From NCBI GenBank assembly GCA_023512835.1, contig CM042085.1:37526324-37590323 (forward strand): a DNA stretch of 64,000 nucleotides, given 5' to 3'. The stretch's first letter is position 1. Every line of letters starts with the position of its first letter. Below the pieces are notes generated by a model. It made no database searches. It was not told the DNA's origin and saw nothing but the letters and a program-made list of their open reading frames with translations. A program made the position numbers and the translations under genes. Of this stretch, positions 33,866 to 46,511 are shown one piece after another. This stretch comes from Taxillus chinensis. Taxonomy: Eukaryota; Streptophyta; Magnoliopsida; Santalales; Loranthaceae.

Positions 33866-34345
33866 TTATGCAGGAAGCGAGATTAATACCAAATGCAGAA
33901 GCAAGTCATCAGATAGCTTGAGCTTCAATGCCTTCAATTTAGAAGAAAAATGTGACATTTCCATAATGTACTCACTTATGTTCCCTTTACCTTTGTACCT
34001 CATAGAAAACAAGATTTGCAAAAGCATGCTTGTTTTTGCCTTATAATTTTGTGCAAAATGCTTCTTAATTTTGGCTAGGAACTCTCTAGATGTAATGATA
34101 TCATCGTATACCTCACCTCTAAATGTCTCAGGAATGTTGCGTTTAATGATCATAAGACTCATGTTATTTGAGTGATCCACTTCTCAAAGTTCTTTCTAAC
34201 ACTAGGAAAACTTGCATTTGTAAGAGAAGTGAGTTGCTCATGCCAAAGTACAAGTTTCGGATCCATGCAGCCAAGAACAATTTCAATGTTCTCTTTTCAA
34301 TTCTTAAAGTTAGTCTTAGTAAGCATAAGTAATGAGTTGGCATCA
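33866..34345 (-). pseudogene. Copia gag fragment (UBN2 type)
   Basis: Minus strand, frameshifted near 34165. The upstream part holds, in one frame, NWKENI-like and LGCMDPKLVLWHEQ text; the downstream part reads MIIKRNIPETFRGEV, SREFLAKIKKHFAQNYKAKT and ISEYIMEMSHFSSKLKAL. This is the UBN2 region of Ty1/copia gag, which forms the particle shell. It is cut downstream and ends near the Copia-B LTR upstream without a PBS, so it belongs to a different, older element into which Copia-B inserted. Confidence 0.88.
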
Positions 34346-34502
34346 AAGCATATATAATAAAAAACCTTAGCAAAATAGAAAACAAAATAACCAAATATGC
34401 TCACATTAATAACTAAATATGATAATCAACAAATTCAAATAATGATAAGTCCCATCCCAAGATACCTAGCATAGCATTAATATCAAGTATTTAGACAATA
34501 AT
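34346..34502. other. AT-rich junction DNA
   Basis: No gene. The five bases ATAAT at 34498-34502 border the Copia-B LTR and are the candidate target duplication; the other copy is not identified. Confidence 0.5.
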
Positions 34503-35908
34503 TGTTGGTTCCTAGAGAGCTTAGAGGGGGGGGTGAATAGAGCTCTTTTAAATCTCTTTTTAACTCTTTTAGCACAACACTAATTCAGATCGAAAGAGTA
34601 AATCAATGCGAAAGATAGTCCGATAATAGAAGTAATTTGTATTATTATCAAAGGATAATTACAACAAATTGTATAGTAGATAAAGTTGTTTGCACAAGCT
34701 TGGATCGACCGAAAGAATATCTCTCTCATGTTTACAATAAGACTCTTTCAAAATTACGCATACACTAGCCAAAAGATCTTAAAAGCACACCATACAAATA
34801 TATAAGACTCTATATTTATATGCATCCCTTGGAGATATTCTTGAACCGAGCATCTTGGTTGTTGAGCTTCATCAATGATCTTCTCGGAACGTCCCTCTAT
34901 TTTAATGCTATGGATGTGGAGCTCAAGATGTTAGAAGTGTAAAAGAATTAAATCCATTTCGTATAGTTCCAACTGCATTGAGGATCGCTCCAAGCATCCA
35001 TATAATCCACGTGTAAGAAGGACTTAAATGTCTTCAACGGAACTCTTCTTACATCGGGACACAACGAGCTGATGAGTCTGAATGCGCTGCAGTGATAAGG
35101 TAAGTAGTTGGAGCAGTATCGTCTTACTCCATCATAAGGTTCCTTACTCCGTGTTAATGAAGTGCTCAGATCCTTACTCCATGTCAATAGTTGCATACTC
35201 GTGTCGCTCGTACTCGTATCCTTATTCCGTTGCAAGGTTCCTTACTCGCATTAGCGAAGTGCTCGGATATCTTATTTCGCATCAAGGTTCCTTACTTTGT
35301 GTTACTTGAATGCTCGGATCCCTTATTTAGTATCAACGCTTCCTTACTCGTGTCGATGTTTCCTTACACCATGCGAAAGAAATGCTCGATCCTTATTTCG
35401 TCTTAAGGTTCTTTATTCCATGTCGCACTTTCTCGGTCCATGTGAGTGCAAAGTTCGGATTCCTTACTCTGTGTAAGTATGAAGCTCGAATTCCTTACTT
35501 TATCTCAAGATTTTCTTACTCTGTGTGAATAAAGACTCGGATCCTTATTCTGCATAAGTGCTCTCTTATTCCGCGCGAGTTGTAGACTAGTATTCTTACT
35601 CCACATCTTTTTGTCCTTATTTCGTTTGAGTGAAAGATGCGGATTCCTTATTCCATATCAATAGCCCTTAGTCGGCTACTATTTCCTACTCCGTATCTTG
35701 TGTTAACTTGGTTATTTACCAAGTCAATTGTTGACACTCTCATTGGTCCGGATTAGGATTATGTATCCTGTCCTTAATTTAACGCTCACGACTGAAGATA
35801 TAATTTAAGCTTATCTTCTGCAACAGGTTAGAATAGACATTGAAAGATCTCAAACCAAATCACATAGGATTTTATCTGCATCATCCAAATTATGGGTTCA
35901 ATCCAACA
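34503..35908 (-). repeat. Copia-B 3' LTR
   Basis: Minus-strand LTR of 1,406 bp from TGTTGGATTGAACCC (35908) to GGAACCAACA (34503). U3 contains about twenty variants of CGGAGTAAGGA (seen on the plus strand as TCCTTACTCCG). The PPT ATTGGTGGAGAT (35909-35920 on the plus strand as its complement) lies just upstream. Homologous to LTRs A and D. Confidence 0.93.
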
Positions 35909-36958
35909 ATCTCCACCAATATAAAGATGCCAAAACACTTTGTAATCTGATCTAGTTAGTGAGACAGCAACATACATACACAGAGATAAGATAATTTCAC
36001 ATTTCATTAATTCAAAGAACAAGTATACATTTTCAGCTTTAATACAAATGATTGACATTATGGAACATAAAGCTTACCGTACTTGAAAATCATTGTTGTT
36101 GCTTTGCTCTGTAGCTCCTTCATTTGCTCCATTGTGAAATTAATAACATCGTTCCAAGGTGTTCATCAACCTTCATGAGAGCCTTTATGAAGAAACGGAC
36201 AAAGGCACCACAACTCTCTCTCACAGGTTGTTGAGGCACGGTTCCTTGTTCCGGATCACCAAATTCAGCTTTGTGTTGGGGGACAAGGAGGTTGACCGAT
36301 TGAGTCAAAAAGCTTGCTCTCTCTTACTACAGCCGATAGATTTAGGAGCAAGGGTTCCAATTGATTCCTCCTCACTTGTTGTTCTACGATTTGATGAGAA
36401 TCAAGAAGTAAAACTTTCCTTGATATGATCAAGAACGCAGCAAGCATGAAATGCGGGGTATTAACTTGGTACGGAATGAGGACAGTTGTAAGGTTCTTCC
36501 ATGGTTTATTGTCCTCGGCGTTCCGTCGATGAAGGTCCGGAAGTAAGCTACTTCTAGAATATAGCTCTCGACCAACATGAAAGGACATTAACAAGATTTT
36601 CGCCCTGTCGACAGGGAAGTGGAACAACCTCATCTCCATCTTCACCGCCTGAGCGAGTTGTCAATGTCCTTAGTAGTGAACAAACCATCCTCAGAGAGTA
36701 AAGTACTTATATCTTGAGATGAGAAGGGAAATAGTTCAAACAGACACCTTTGCTCGGCAGCGGAGCGAGCATACGCCTTCATAGCTTCAAGAATACTCCC
36801 ATCTTCAATAGCCGGATTAAGTTCTGCGTATGATGGGAGGAAGGTGACGGCCTCGTATACAACAATAGTAGTCGGAGTGGCATTGGAGGAGCTAGGCTTG
36901 GACGATGGGTAACGGCCGCATTTGGGGACATGTATGCCCAGAGGAAGAATAAAGGCGT
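35909..36958 (-). pseudogene. Extra ORF of Copia-B, C-terminal part and tail
   Basis: Minus strand, from the Gypsy-2 insertion to the LTR. Conserved blocks shared with Copia-A include LRNAEDNKPWKNLTTVLIP-like text in 36645-36265 and PSYAELNPAIEDGSILEAMK-like text near 36780-36840. Frameshifts are present. The last 150 bp or so before the PPT is non-coding. It continues on the far side of Gypsy-2 at 46712. Confidence 0.7.
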
Positions 36959-38064
36959 TGTCACGCCCTAAATTCCGAAATCCACGTAACTAGGAACGCG
37001 ACTACCCCACGCCCACTCCGGGATCGAGGGGTTGGTAACCGGTTCAACCATATACAATACCATAACGGGGGTAACATTGTACTTACAAATGTTCCAAATG
37101 CAACATGCAGCCCAACCAATATCTATAATAAAGATAGTCAGATATCGAATTCAAATAACACCCTCAAACATTAATTGACAAGGTCCAACTTGTCCAAGTT
37201 AATACAACCATCACGGACCCTTGTCCGGAAAACTTATGAATAGTAGAAAATAAACCAAATCTATAAGGGAAGTACTACATGTAGATGTCCCGACCGCTCC
37301 GCCGTGGCTCCAAAAGCTACTTCCTACAACCTGTAGGAAAAATAGAAATAAAGTAGGTGAGCACAAGTGCTCGCAGGTGATCCCCATCTTCATCACCTTA
37401 ACACATGAAAACCCAAGTCTATATGAACAGTGCATGCTTGTGCCAGTGTAGTGTCCTACTCTATTACGACAAGCATATATCGTAATAATGGAATAAAACA
37501 ACCCATTACATATAACCTCAACGGGTAACCCACACGTCATAATTAGGTCATCTCAACTTTTACAAATAACCCAACCACCTGTGGAATTTCCACGGCCAAT
37601 CTCATGGGGGTCCAATCTTTCCCAACTAGCCATATGTGGGACCCACGATGTTCCCATCGACAACCACCACATATGGGACCTGAGGTAACCAGCCACATAA
37701 GGGACCTGTGGCCTTTTGCCGCCTCTATGTGGGACCTAGCGTTATCCCAACAAAACCCACCACCAAAAATTTCCACCAATTCACGTACGTTAACCCACGA
37801 GCATAACAAAGTTAAATTCAATATTAGGTACATAACAAATCAAAATATTAAAATCATCAAACCCACACCAAAAGGGTACAATTGCTAATTACGTACACCA
37901 ACGAACAATAACAAAACCCAATTAATATTCATAGCTTAGGTCCACAATTTCAAGCTAATGTAATAATCCCTTTTATTATTTTCATTACCTTATACTCCAA
38001 TTTTTTTTTTCCTATTAATTTTATATATATAGATATTTATTACTCATATATATATATTTCTTAC

Positions 38065-38110
<46 letters not shown>

Positions 38111-38901
38111 GGCTTAGTTTAAAGGGGAAGGGAAAGAACCGGCCCAGGAAGGGCCGGCCCCTCGCTCGGCCCCCGTTAGGGTGGCTGGGACGCACGGGCG
38201 CAAGCCGCCCCCTCTCTCTCCTCAAGCGACGGACGCGCATACGGGGGCGGCACCGATGCCGCCGCCCCCACTTCTTCTTCACCAACGCGCAAGGCCAGGG
38301 CAACCACGGGGTCAACGGCGAGCTTCCACCTCATCCCTTCATCACCCAGGCACGGTAGAGCGAGAAGACAAAGGACACACAGCGCGCAGATTTCGCGGGT
38401 CACACAAGCGTGCCGATCGCGCCCGACGCATGGGCGCACGGATCGCGCGGGTATTCTTCACGGCGCGCGCGGGTCGCCACCACCCTCCTCGCCTCCCTCC
38501 GCGCGGGCGCAAAGCAACTTCCACCACCCCTCCTCCATCTCCACGGCGAGGCCATGAGTGACGCCGCCATCCTCGTCCGACACCACAAGACGGCGCACGA
38601 ACTAGCGATACGAGACACACGTAGTGATAATTCAAATATGTGTATAGAACTATGTATATTTATCAATCCGATTTGACCCACTAACCTCTAGTCCCATGAA
38701 AGAGAACTATCAAGAACTAAGAACAATAATCAAGAGTCACCTACCTGGATTTGGTTTGGAAAGGTTGATTGAACCGTTGCTTCGAACCCTTCTGCTTCTC
38801 TCTCACCAGGTTTTACACGCACAACAAGCCTAGGGTTTTACCCTAAGTTCCCTCTATTTATACTTATGTGTATGAATTTATTTACAATAATAATAATAGT
38901 A

Positions 38902-38961
<60 letters not shown>

Positions 38962-39161
38962 CACCATAATAAATAATAATAACAAATTCTCAACCATAAC
39001 ACCCAAAATTATAGGAATAACGCAAAATATTAAAGTACTTATAATAATTAATAATAATACCTACTAATAAATTTCAGACATTAAAATAATATTAATAATA
39101 AAGAAATATTTCAAATTCTTATTCGGGCCTAACTCTAACCACATAGGTACGGGACTCTACA
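36959..39161 (-). repeat. Gypsy-2 3' LTR
   Basis: Matches 44515-46711 closely over its whole length with scattered substitutions and 1-3 base indels. In transcript order it has a TAA-type microsatellite (38887-38960), a TATA box (TATAAATA, 38855-38862), a GC-rich tract (about 38120-38620) and a TA microsatellite (38066-38108). ORFs across the GC-rich tract on both strands are not supported as genes. Confidence 0.95.
38117..38620. other. GC-rich island within the Gypsy-2 LTR
   Basis: Strongly GC- and CpG-rich, in sharp contrast to flanking AT-rich DNA, with the second copy at about 45690-46190. It lies downstream of the LTR TATA box, so it would be transcribed as leader/U5. Confidence 0.8.
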
Positions 39162-39173
39162 TCCTCCCCACCT
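39162..39173 (-). other. Gypsy-2 polypurine tract
   Basis: On the minus strand AAGGTGGGGAGGA abuts the TG of the 3' LTR. A duplicate tract (about 39338-39352, AAGGTGGGGAGGATG) sits 177 bp upstream. Confidence 0.88.
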
Positions 39174-39178
39174 TAGGA

Positions 39179-39196
39179 CTTTTCGTCCCCGAAAAG
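39179..39196 (-). other. Gypsy-2 hairpin 2
   Basis: On the minus strand CTTTTCG, GGGA, CGAAAAG: same design and nearly the same sequence as 19344-19361 in Gypsy-1, 5 bases from the PPT. Confidence 0.85.
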
Positions 39197-39353
39197 ACAA
39201 CTCATCCCCCAACGAGGTAGCACGTCCCCGGCTAATATAAGTATGTACAACCTAGCTATAGTTAACATGATAGACAACAACACCCACGAACAATAATTCA
39301 TTAATAATTACCTCAATGCATGATAAGGATCTTGACATCCTCCCCACCTTAGG

Positions 39354-39373
39354 GCTGCTCGTCCTCGAACAGC
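39354..39373 (-). other. Gypsy-2 hairpin 1
   Basis: On the minus strand GCTGTTCG, AGGA, CGAGCAGC: an 8-bp stem with one G-U pair, at the end of the polyprotein reading frame (FEDE codons), followed by a PPT-like tract. Confidence 0.82.
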
Positions 39374-39857
39374 TCGGGGTGAAGAGCACGCATCCGACTC
39401 TCCCGCTCCCGTGTCTGTTCCTCCATATTATGGTGACGCCACAAAACACGGACCAACGGAATTGTCTTGCCCCGCAAAACCCGCTCCCCGGCGGTCTAAA
39501 ATCCGAACCGGGTGCCTCTACCACGGAACCATCGTCTGCTAGCTCTATCTCATGCCAATCTAGCACATGGGAAGGATCCGGGTAATATTTCCGTAACCGG
39601 GAGACATGGAAAACATCATGAACACGAGCCAACTCGGGTGGTAACTCCAATCGGTGTGGAATCGGGTCCCACGATCGCAATGACAGGAAAAGGACCTACA
39701 AACCGAGGTGAGAGTTTGGAACCTCGCCCAAATCGTCAGTGACCCCGCCGTGGTGAGACTCGTAAAAAGACGCGATCCCCTACGACGAATCGCAGCGGCC
39801 GTCGCCGTCCGTCGACATAAGACTTCAGACTACGGGCCGTCAACATCCGTTGTCGGA
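39374..39857 (-). pseudogene. Gypsy-2 integrase C-terminus and chromodomain-like tail
   Basis: Frameshifted minus-strand remains: FLRVSPRRGH at about 39740, ELARVHDVFHVSRLRKYYPD, LADDGSVVEAP and, in another frame, LVRVLWRHH-like and [15 protein letters not shown] text up to hairpin 1. Same architecture as the Gypsy-1 tail, which places both elements in one chromovirus clade. Confidence 0.85.
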
Positions 39858-40814
39858 TCAACAACCAACTCGGTAGTCTCCTGAACCATATCGGGACCCA
39901 AAACAATCGCCTCTCGCCTGGGCCCAACACAAAGGGGAGCGACACGGTCGCCCATACAATGCCTCATAAGGCGCCATCCCTATCGTTGCTGGATAGCTAT
40001 TGTCAGTTGGAGAGAACTCCACCAAGGGAAGGTGAGCCTCCCAACTACCACCAAAATCCAACACACAAGCACGGAGCATATCCTCGAGAATCTGAATAGT
40101 GCGCCGGATCGGCCATCTGTCTCGTGGGTGATAAGCGGTACTCAAATTCACTTGGGTGCCCAAAGCACGCCAGTATCGCCGCGAATCCGAAGTGAACCGA
40201 GCATCTCTATCGTAGACGATCGACATTGGCACACCATGCAATCGTACCACCACGTCGACATAACGTCGTCCCAAGGTCCGGACTGGATCGGTCTCACGAA
40301 TCGGAATAAAGTGGGCAGATTTCGTCAAACGGTCTACAACAACCCAAATAAGATCATGGCCTCGAGAACGAGGAAGCCCTGTGACAAAGTCCATAGTCAC
40401 ATGGTCCCACTTCCACCCGGCACAGTAACGATTGCAACTCACCGGCAGATCGCAATGCTCGGCCTTGACCTGTTGGCACGTCAAGCACCGTCGAACAAAC
40501 TCCGCAATGGCTTTCTTAAGGCCCGACCACCAGAACTCGCTGCCGAACAAAGATGATACATCTTCGTTCCTCCAGGGTGAACAGCCAAACGAGAGTGATG
40601 GAATTCCCGTAGAATTGTCTCCGAGAGAAGATGGAACTATCAATCTACCTCGATGGCGCAACACATGGTCGAATCCTCTGTCCAATCTGTCGAAAGTACG
40701 GCGGTCCGAATCTGATCCCGGGAGGACCTCACACTCAAGATCCCCCAACCGACCTTCAATAACTTGACGCCGCAACTCGAGCACCGCTATAACCACACTT
40801 AGCATACCCTGCAC
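39858..40814 (-). pseudogene. Gypsy-2 integrase
   Basis: Minus-strand ORF of 318 codons with the second half of the zinc domain (CLTCQQVKAEH) and the catalytic core: MDFVTGLP supplies the first Asp and YDRDARFTSD the second. The third acidic region is shifted by a small compensating indel (STAYHPRDRWPIRRTIQILE), so the usual glutamate after TDGQ is lost. VEFSPTDNSYPATIGMAPYE marks the core end. Inactive as it stands. Confidence 0.92.
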
Positions 40815-41374
40815 TACGCTCGTGACTGGGTCGTAACCTTAGAGCAGCTAGTTGCCCCATCATCTCCCATTCCTTGATAAGACAGAGAGCCATCGTGGCC
40901 CGGTTTTCCGGCCCAAGGCACCGCCTACTACATTTCCCTTCCCCGTGTATACCGAAGGTCAAACTGAACCGCCGATATACCCACCCAACGCCTGGTCGGA
41001 GATTCAAATCCCGTTGAGAAAATATGTACCGCAAGCTCTTGTGGTCGGGAGTATACCACAAACTTCTCCCCCGTAAGATAGTGCTGCCAACTCTTCAATG
41101 CAAAGATCACTGCAACTGGCTCTAAATCGTGCGTGGGGTAATTTTTCTCATGGGTCCTCAATTGACGGGAACCATAAGCAATAACCCGTCCTTCCCGCAT
41201 AAGTACACAACCTGGACCAACATTTGAGGCATCGCAATAGACCTCATAGGGTACACCCTCCTGTGGTAGGATCGGGATAGGTGTTGAAGTCAATCTGGCC
41301 TTCAACCGACTAAAGGCATTCTCACAAGCATCCGACCGGACAAATCGTACTCCCTTTCGGGTCAAGCTAGTCAT
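40815..41374 (-). pseudogene. Gypsy-2 RNase H
   Basis: Minus strand: [20 protein letters not shown], then [57 protein letters not shown]. The region beyond (to about 40815) is frameshifted linker to the integrase. RNase H removes the RNA template. Confidence 0.92.
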
Positions 41375-42290
41375 CGGTGCAGCTAAACGGGGAGAAGTCC
41401 TTCACAAACCTCCCGTAATAACCGCCAACCCCAAAAACTCCGAATCTCAAAAACATTTGTTGGTCGCCTCCAGGACATCACCGCCTCAATCTTACCAGGA
41501 TCTACCATGATACCCTCCGATGATACCACGTGTCCTAAGAACTTCACCCTCTCGCAACCAAAAGTCACACTTTGTAAATTTTGCGTATAGTCTATGGTCC
41601 CTCAACGTCTGCAACACCACATGTAAGTGCTCTTCATGCTCGATCTCTGTCCGGGAATAAATCAAGATATCATCTATAAAGACCACCACGAACCGATCAA
41701 GATAGGGTGTGAAAATCGGTTCATCAACCCCATAAATACCGCCGGGGCATTTGTGAGCCCAAAGGGCATCACTAGCCACTCATAATGGCCATATCTGCAG
41801 TCGAAGGTTGTCTTCGGGATGTCCGACTCCCGCACACGTAGTCGATGGTATCCAGATCTCAAATCAACCTTGGAAAACCAACGGGCACCCTGAACCGGTC
41901 AAACAAATCATCGATCCTCGGTAGTGGGTATCTGTTTTTCACTCATCACCCGATTCAACTGTCGGTAGTCAATACACAAACGGCGAACCATCCGCCTTTT
42001 GGCGAATAACACCGGAGCACTCCAAGGCGAACTACTTCGTCTAATAAAACCGCGCGCCAAAAGATCGTCAATCCGCCTCTTGAGCTCTCGAAGCTCAACT
42101 GGTGCCATCCTCGTAAGCTGCCAACTGATAGGTGTTGTCCCGGCAAGCAACTCTATCGGGAAGTCCACCTCTCTCACCGGTGGTAAATCAACCAAGTCCT
42201 CTCGGAAACACGTCGGGAAACCGATCCACCACCTTGGGTAACACCGCCTTACCCTCCGCTGGGTGTCGACAAGTGTCAAATCGCCAACCG
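41375..42290 (-). pseudogene. Gypsy-2 reverse transcriptase
   Basis: Minus strand, broken into at least four frames. Motifs in order: [95 protein letters not shown] (catalytic box kept, about 41655-41695) and [13 protein letters not shown]. Unlike Gypsy-1 the catalytic aspartates are present, but the frameshifts prevent a full protein. Confidence 0.93.
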
Positions 42291-42740
42291 ATGGGTTACA
42301 TCACCCCATCCTTGCCTCAATGGCCCCAACTTGCACGCATCATCGACCACTCACCCACGAAGGTGCCTCGAGTGCCCTCAGGTGTGAGGAAGGTCACTCG
42401 TCGCCTATAACACTCAATCATTGCCTCCACACGGGTCAACCGGTCCCATACCCAATATCACATCAAAGGCATCAAGGCGCATCACAAATAGGTTACACCG
42501 GAGGTTGACACCCCCGAGAGTAACCTCACATCCCAACGCACCTTATCAATCACCACTAGGCCCCTACGGGTGTATCAACCACAAGGGGCCGATCAACGAT
42601 GGTACAATCCAACTCTAATCCCTCAACAAGGGAGTGTGCGATAAAAGAATGAGTAGCACCAAGTGTCAATCAAGACAAGACAAATAGTACGTGAAACCAA
42701 AATCGTACCTCTCACCGCACTTGGCCCCCGACTTGCCTCG
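42291..42740 (-). pseudogene. Gypsy-2 protease and linker remains
   Basis: Minus strand: GPSAVRGTILVSRTICLVLI followed by DTWCYSF where family members have DTGA(S/T).SF, so the active-site glycine region is lost by a frameshift. The rest to the RT is degenerate. Confidence 0.7.
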
Positions 42741-44041
42741 TCAATTGGTGGAACTTCGCCTCTCCATCGCTGATAGCATAGTTCCTCCCCTTCGTACACT
42801 TCCACCGGCCCGACTCGCCGTAGCTCGATCATTCTGTCCTTTCGAGCCTGGGCCTCCCGCCGAGGTCGCTTGTGTAGCAGTCGCCCCGTCTGACTGCCCT
42901 GACTGAGCCGGTCTCTGATATGGAGCACTGCTCCTCTGGCCCTGGTTATGAGGTCGATGTGGCCCCACAACACTAGCTGTACTGGCAGAAGGACACTCTC
43001 CTATCCTGTGTCCTAGTCCCCCACATCGAAAGCACTTGAGTGGGTTGCTATTCTTCCGCCTACAATCCGCCTCCTTGTGTCCCCGGAGTCCACAAGATCG
43101 ACACGTCCCTGAAAACCGTGAGGTAGAACTGCTGCCTGAGTTCCCCGTTTGTGAGAATCTGGGCACCGGCCTCTTGTCCCCCTGTCCCTGGTCTTGCTCC
43201 TCTCTTGGCCTCTTTTGGCTAGGCCCCGTGAGCTCCCTGGTTTCTGAGTCCTGATCTGGTTTAAGTCCCGTTCTCCAATAAGTGCCTTGTTGACCGCGTC
43301 ACTGTAGGTGGTCAACTCCATCATGTTCAGTCCCCTCCTGAGTGATGGTCTCAACCCATCAATGAAATCCTGGGTCTTATTAGCCTCAACCTTCCATGAC
43401 TCTGGGGCAAACCTCCCTAGCTCAGTGAAGGCAGTGACATACTGGTCACGCCGACCGCCCTTGCTCCAAAGTGTAGTACTCCCGTCGCCTCGTCTTCGCA
43501 CGGAGCGTGGGAAATACTCTGTGTAGAAGAGCTCCACGAAGTCCTCCCATGCCATCAGGCTCTCATGAACATGCTTCACGGCGTCCCACCATCTGCGGGC
43601 CCCACCTACTAGAAATGCGTGGCTAAGCGGACCTTAGCCTCCTCGGGCACCTGGATCGGCTCGAAGATGTCCTCTGTCCATTTGACCCATTCCTCGGCCT
43701 CATCGGGTCTCGTATTCGCCTCAAACTTTGTCGGTTTCGCCGAGAACCGACTCACCCAGGCCGATCGGTACGCAGGAGCGGGACTGTCGTGACTTGTGGC
43801 TGGCTCTCCTCTAGAACCTCCCTGCCGAGGCTGCCGCCGCTTCCTCGGTTCCTCTGCATCACTTCTCTGGGCCACCTCCTCATGGTACCCCGCACGCACC
43901 CCCGAATTTGGCTCAATATTTGAGCCCCAATCCGAGCAACAATGCCTGAACCCAGCAGTGCTTGGAGAACTCGCTCTCCTTGTGATTCGGATCAAGGGAT
44001 AGCTCCTCTGCTGGACCTTGAGCCCTAGTCTTGGGTGCCAT
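42741..44041 (-). pseudogene. Gypsy-2 gag
   Basis: Minus strand. The likely start is ATG at 44041 (MAPKTRAQG, in a frame later shifted). The gag core includes FSAKPTKFEANTRPDEAEEW, ARRWWD, MAWEDFVELFYTEYFPRSVR and FTELGRFAPES. Two zinc knuckles follow: CRSCGLRGHKEADC (about 43055-43105) and CFRCGGLGHRIGEC (about 42990-43035), both with all four ligands. Frameshifts near 43600 and 43480 break it. Confidence 0.92.
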
Positions 44042-44499
44042 TCCGCACCAACACATATCAACAACATCTATTTAACTATCACGCGCTAGTCAAACAATCA
44101 AATTATTTAAACCAACAAGCAAAACCAAGTCTACCTCACAAATAATGGGGTTTCTAAGCCCCTTATTTTATTTACCAAATTATGTGGTTATTCACTTAGA
44201 CTTCCTAGGTTCGAATTAGCACAATCAATCACCAACAAAAACAAACAACAATTAGCCAATTGTATAAATACAAGCATATCATTAAAGCATCATTAGCAGA
44301 TAATTTCTAGTGCCTAGATATGCACATAGTCACGCAGCATGTATGCACCCAACCCAAATGCTTCCTAGGATGATCTGATGAACCCTCAGTCAACTCAGAA
44401 CACATATAAGGACTGCGTTGATCAGGCGCCCTCCCTATAGTCTTCTAAGCTTCTAAGTGTCAATCAACCACCCCTCACTAACCTAGGTCCACTAAACCA
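44042..44499 (-). other. Gypsy-2 leader between PBS and gag
   Basis: Untranslated leader, AT-rich, no ORF. Confidence 0.7.
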
Positions 44500-44511
44500 T
44501 GCTCGATACCA
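44500..44511 (-). other. Gypsy-2 primer binding site
   Basis: On the minus strand TGGTATCGAGCA, three bases after the LTR end: a variant of the initiator-Met PBS, the same variant as in Copia-D. Confidence 0.85.
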
Positions 44512-44514
44512 ACT

Positions 44515-45620
44515 TGTCACGCCCCTAAATTCCGAAATCCACGAACTAGGAACGCGACTACCCCACGCCCACTCCGGGATCGAGGGGTTGGTAACTGGTT
44601 CAACCATATACAATACCACAACGGGGGTAGCATTGTACTTACAAATGTTCCAAATGCAACATGCAACCAACCAATATCTATAACAGTATGGTCAGTGTTA
44701 CTGAATTCAAATAACACCCTCAAACATTAATTGACAAGGTCCAGCTGTCCAAGTTAATACAACTGTCACGGACCCTTGTCCGGAAAACTTATGAATAGTA
44801 GAAAATAAACCAAATCTATAAGGGAAGTACTACATGAAGATGTCCCGACGCTCCGCCGTGGCTCCAAAAGCTACTTCCTACAACCTGTAGGAAAAATAGA
44901 AATAAAGTAGGGTGAGCACAAGTGCTCGGCAGGTGATCCCCATCTTCATCACCTTAACACATGAAAACCCAAGTCTATATGAACAGTGCATGCTTGTGCC
45001 AGTGTAGTGTCCTACTCTATTACGACAAGCATATATCAGAATAATGGAATAAAACAACCCATTACATATAACCTCAACGGGTAACCCACACGTCATAATT
45101 AGGTCATCTCAACTTTTACAAATAACCCAACCACCCGTGGAATTTCCACGGCCAATCTCATGGGGGTCCAATCTTTCCCAACTAGCCATATGTGGGACCC
45201 ACGATGTTCCCATCGACAACCAGCCACATATGGGACCTGAGGTAACCAGCCACATAAGGGACCTGTGGCCTTTTGCCAGCCCTATGTGGGACCTGCGGTT
45301 ATCCCAACAAAACCCACCACCAAAAATTTCCACCAATTCACGTACGTTAACCCACGAGCAGAACAAAGTTAAATTCAATATTAGGTACATAACAAATCAA
45401 AATATTAAAATCATCAAACCCACACCAAAAGGGTACAATTGCTAATTACGACACCAACGAACAATAACAAAACCCAATTAATATTCATAGCTTAGGTCCA
45501 CAATTTCAAGCTAATGTAATAATCCCTTTTATTATTTTCATTACCTTATACTCCAATTTTTTTTTTCCTATTAATTTTATATATATAGATATTTATTACT
45601 CATATATATATATTTCTTAC

Positions 45621-45684
<64 letters not shown>

Positions 45685-46469
45685 GGCTTAGTTTAAAGGG
45701 GAAGGGGAAAGAACCGGCCCAGGGGGGCCGGCCCAACTCGCCGGCCCGTTAGGGGCTGGTTGGGACGCACGGGGCGAAGCCGCCCCCTTCTCTCTCCTCA
45801 AGCGACGGACGCAAGTACGGGGCGGCACTGATGCCGCCGCCCCACTTCTTCACCAACGCGCAAGGCCAGGGCAACCACAGGGTCAACGGTGAGCTTCCAC
45901 CACTCCCTTCATCACCCAGGCACGGTAGAGCGAGAAGACGAAGGACACACAGCGCACGGATTTCGCGGGTCACACAAGCGTGCCGATCGCGCCCGACGCA
46001 TGGGCGCACGGATCGCGCGGGTATTCTTCCACGGCGCGCGGGGTCGCCACCACTCCCTCCTGCCTCCTCCCGCGGGCGCAAAGAACTTCCACCACCCCTC
46101 CTCCATCTCCACGGCGAGGCCATGAGTGACGTCGCCATCCTCGTCCGACACCACAACGACGGCGCACGAACTAGCGATATGAGACACACGTAGTGATAAT
46201 TCAAATATGTGTATGGAACTATGTATATTTATCAATCGATTTGACCCACTAACTTCTAGTCCCATGAAAGAGAACTATCAAGAACTAAGAACAATAATCA
46301 AGAGTCACCTACCTGGATTTGGTTTGGAAAGGTTGATTGAACCGTTGCTTCGAACCCTTCTGTTTCTCTCTCACCAGGTTTCACACGCACAACAAGCCTA
46401 GGGTTTTACCCTAAGTTCCCTCTATTTATACTTATGTGTATGAATTTATTTACAATAATAATAATAGTA

Positions 46470-46511
<42 letters not shown>

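Noticed and set aside
34948..35406. ORFs on both strands within LTR B
   Set aside because: They run through the TCCTTACTCCG motif array; not conserved in LTRs A or D.
33866..35908. LTR B as the 5' LTR of the gag fragment at 33866-34345
   Set aside because: No PBS lies between the LTR end and the gag fragment, and a PPT lies on the other side of the LTR, so it is the 3' LTR of Copia-B.
35828..36058. 76-codon minus-strand ORF with a possible hydrophobic stretch
   Set aside because: Spans the PPT and LTR boundary of Copia-B; no conservation with the same region of Copia-A.
38067..38681. Several long ORFs on both strands with Arg/Pro/Ala-rich text (and 45749-46265)
   Set aside because: GC-rich DNA has few stop codons; frames on both strands are open and differ between the two LTR copies.
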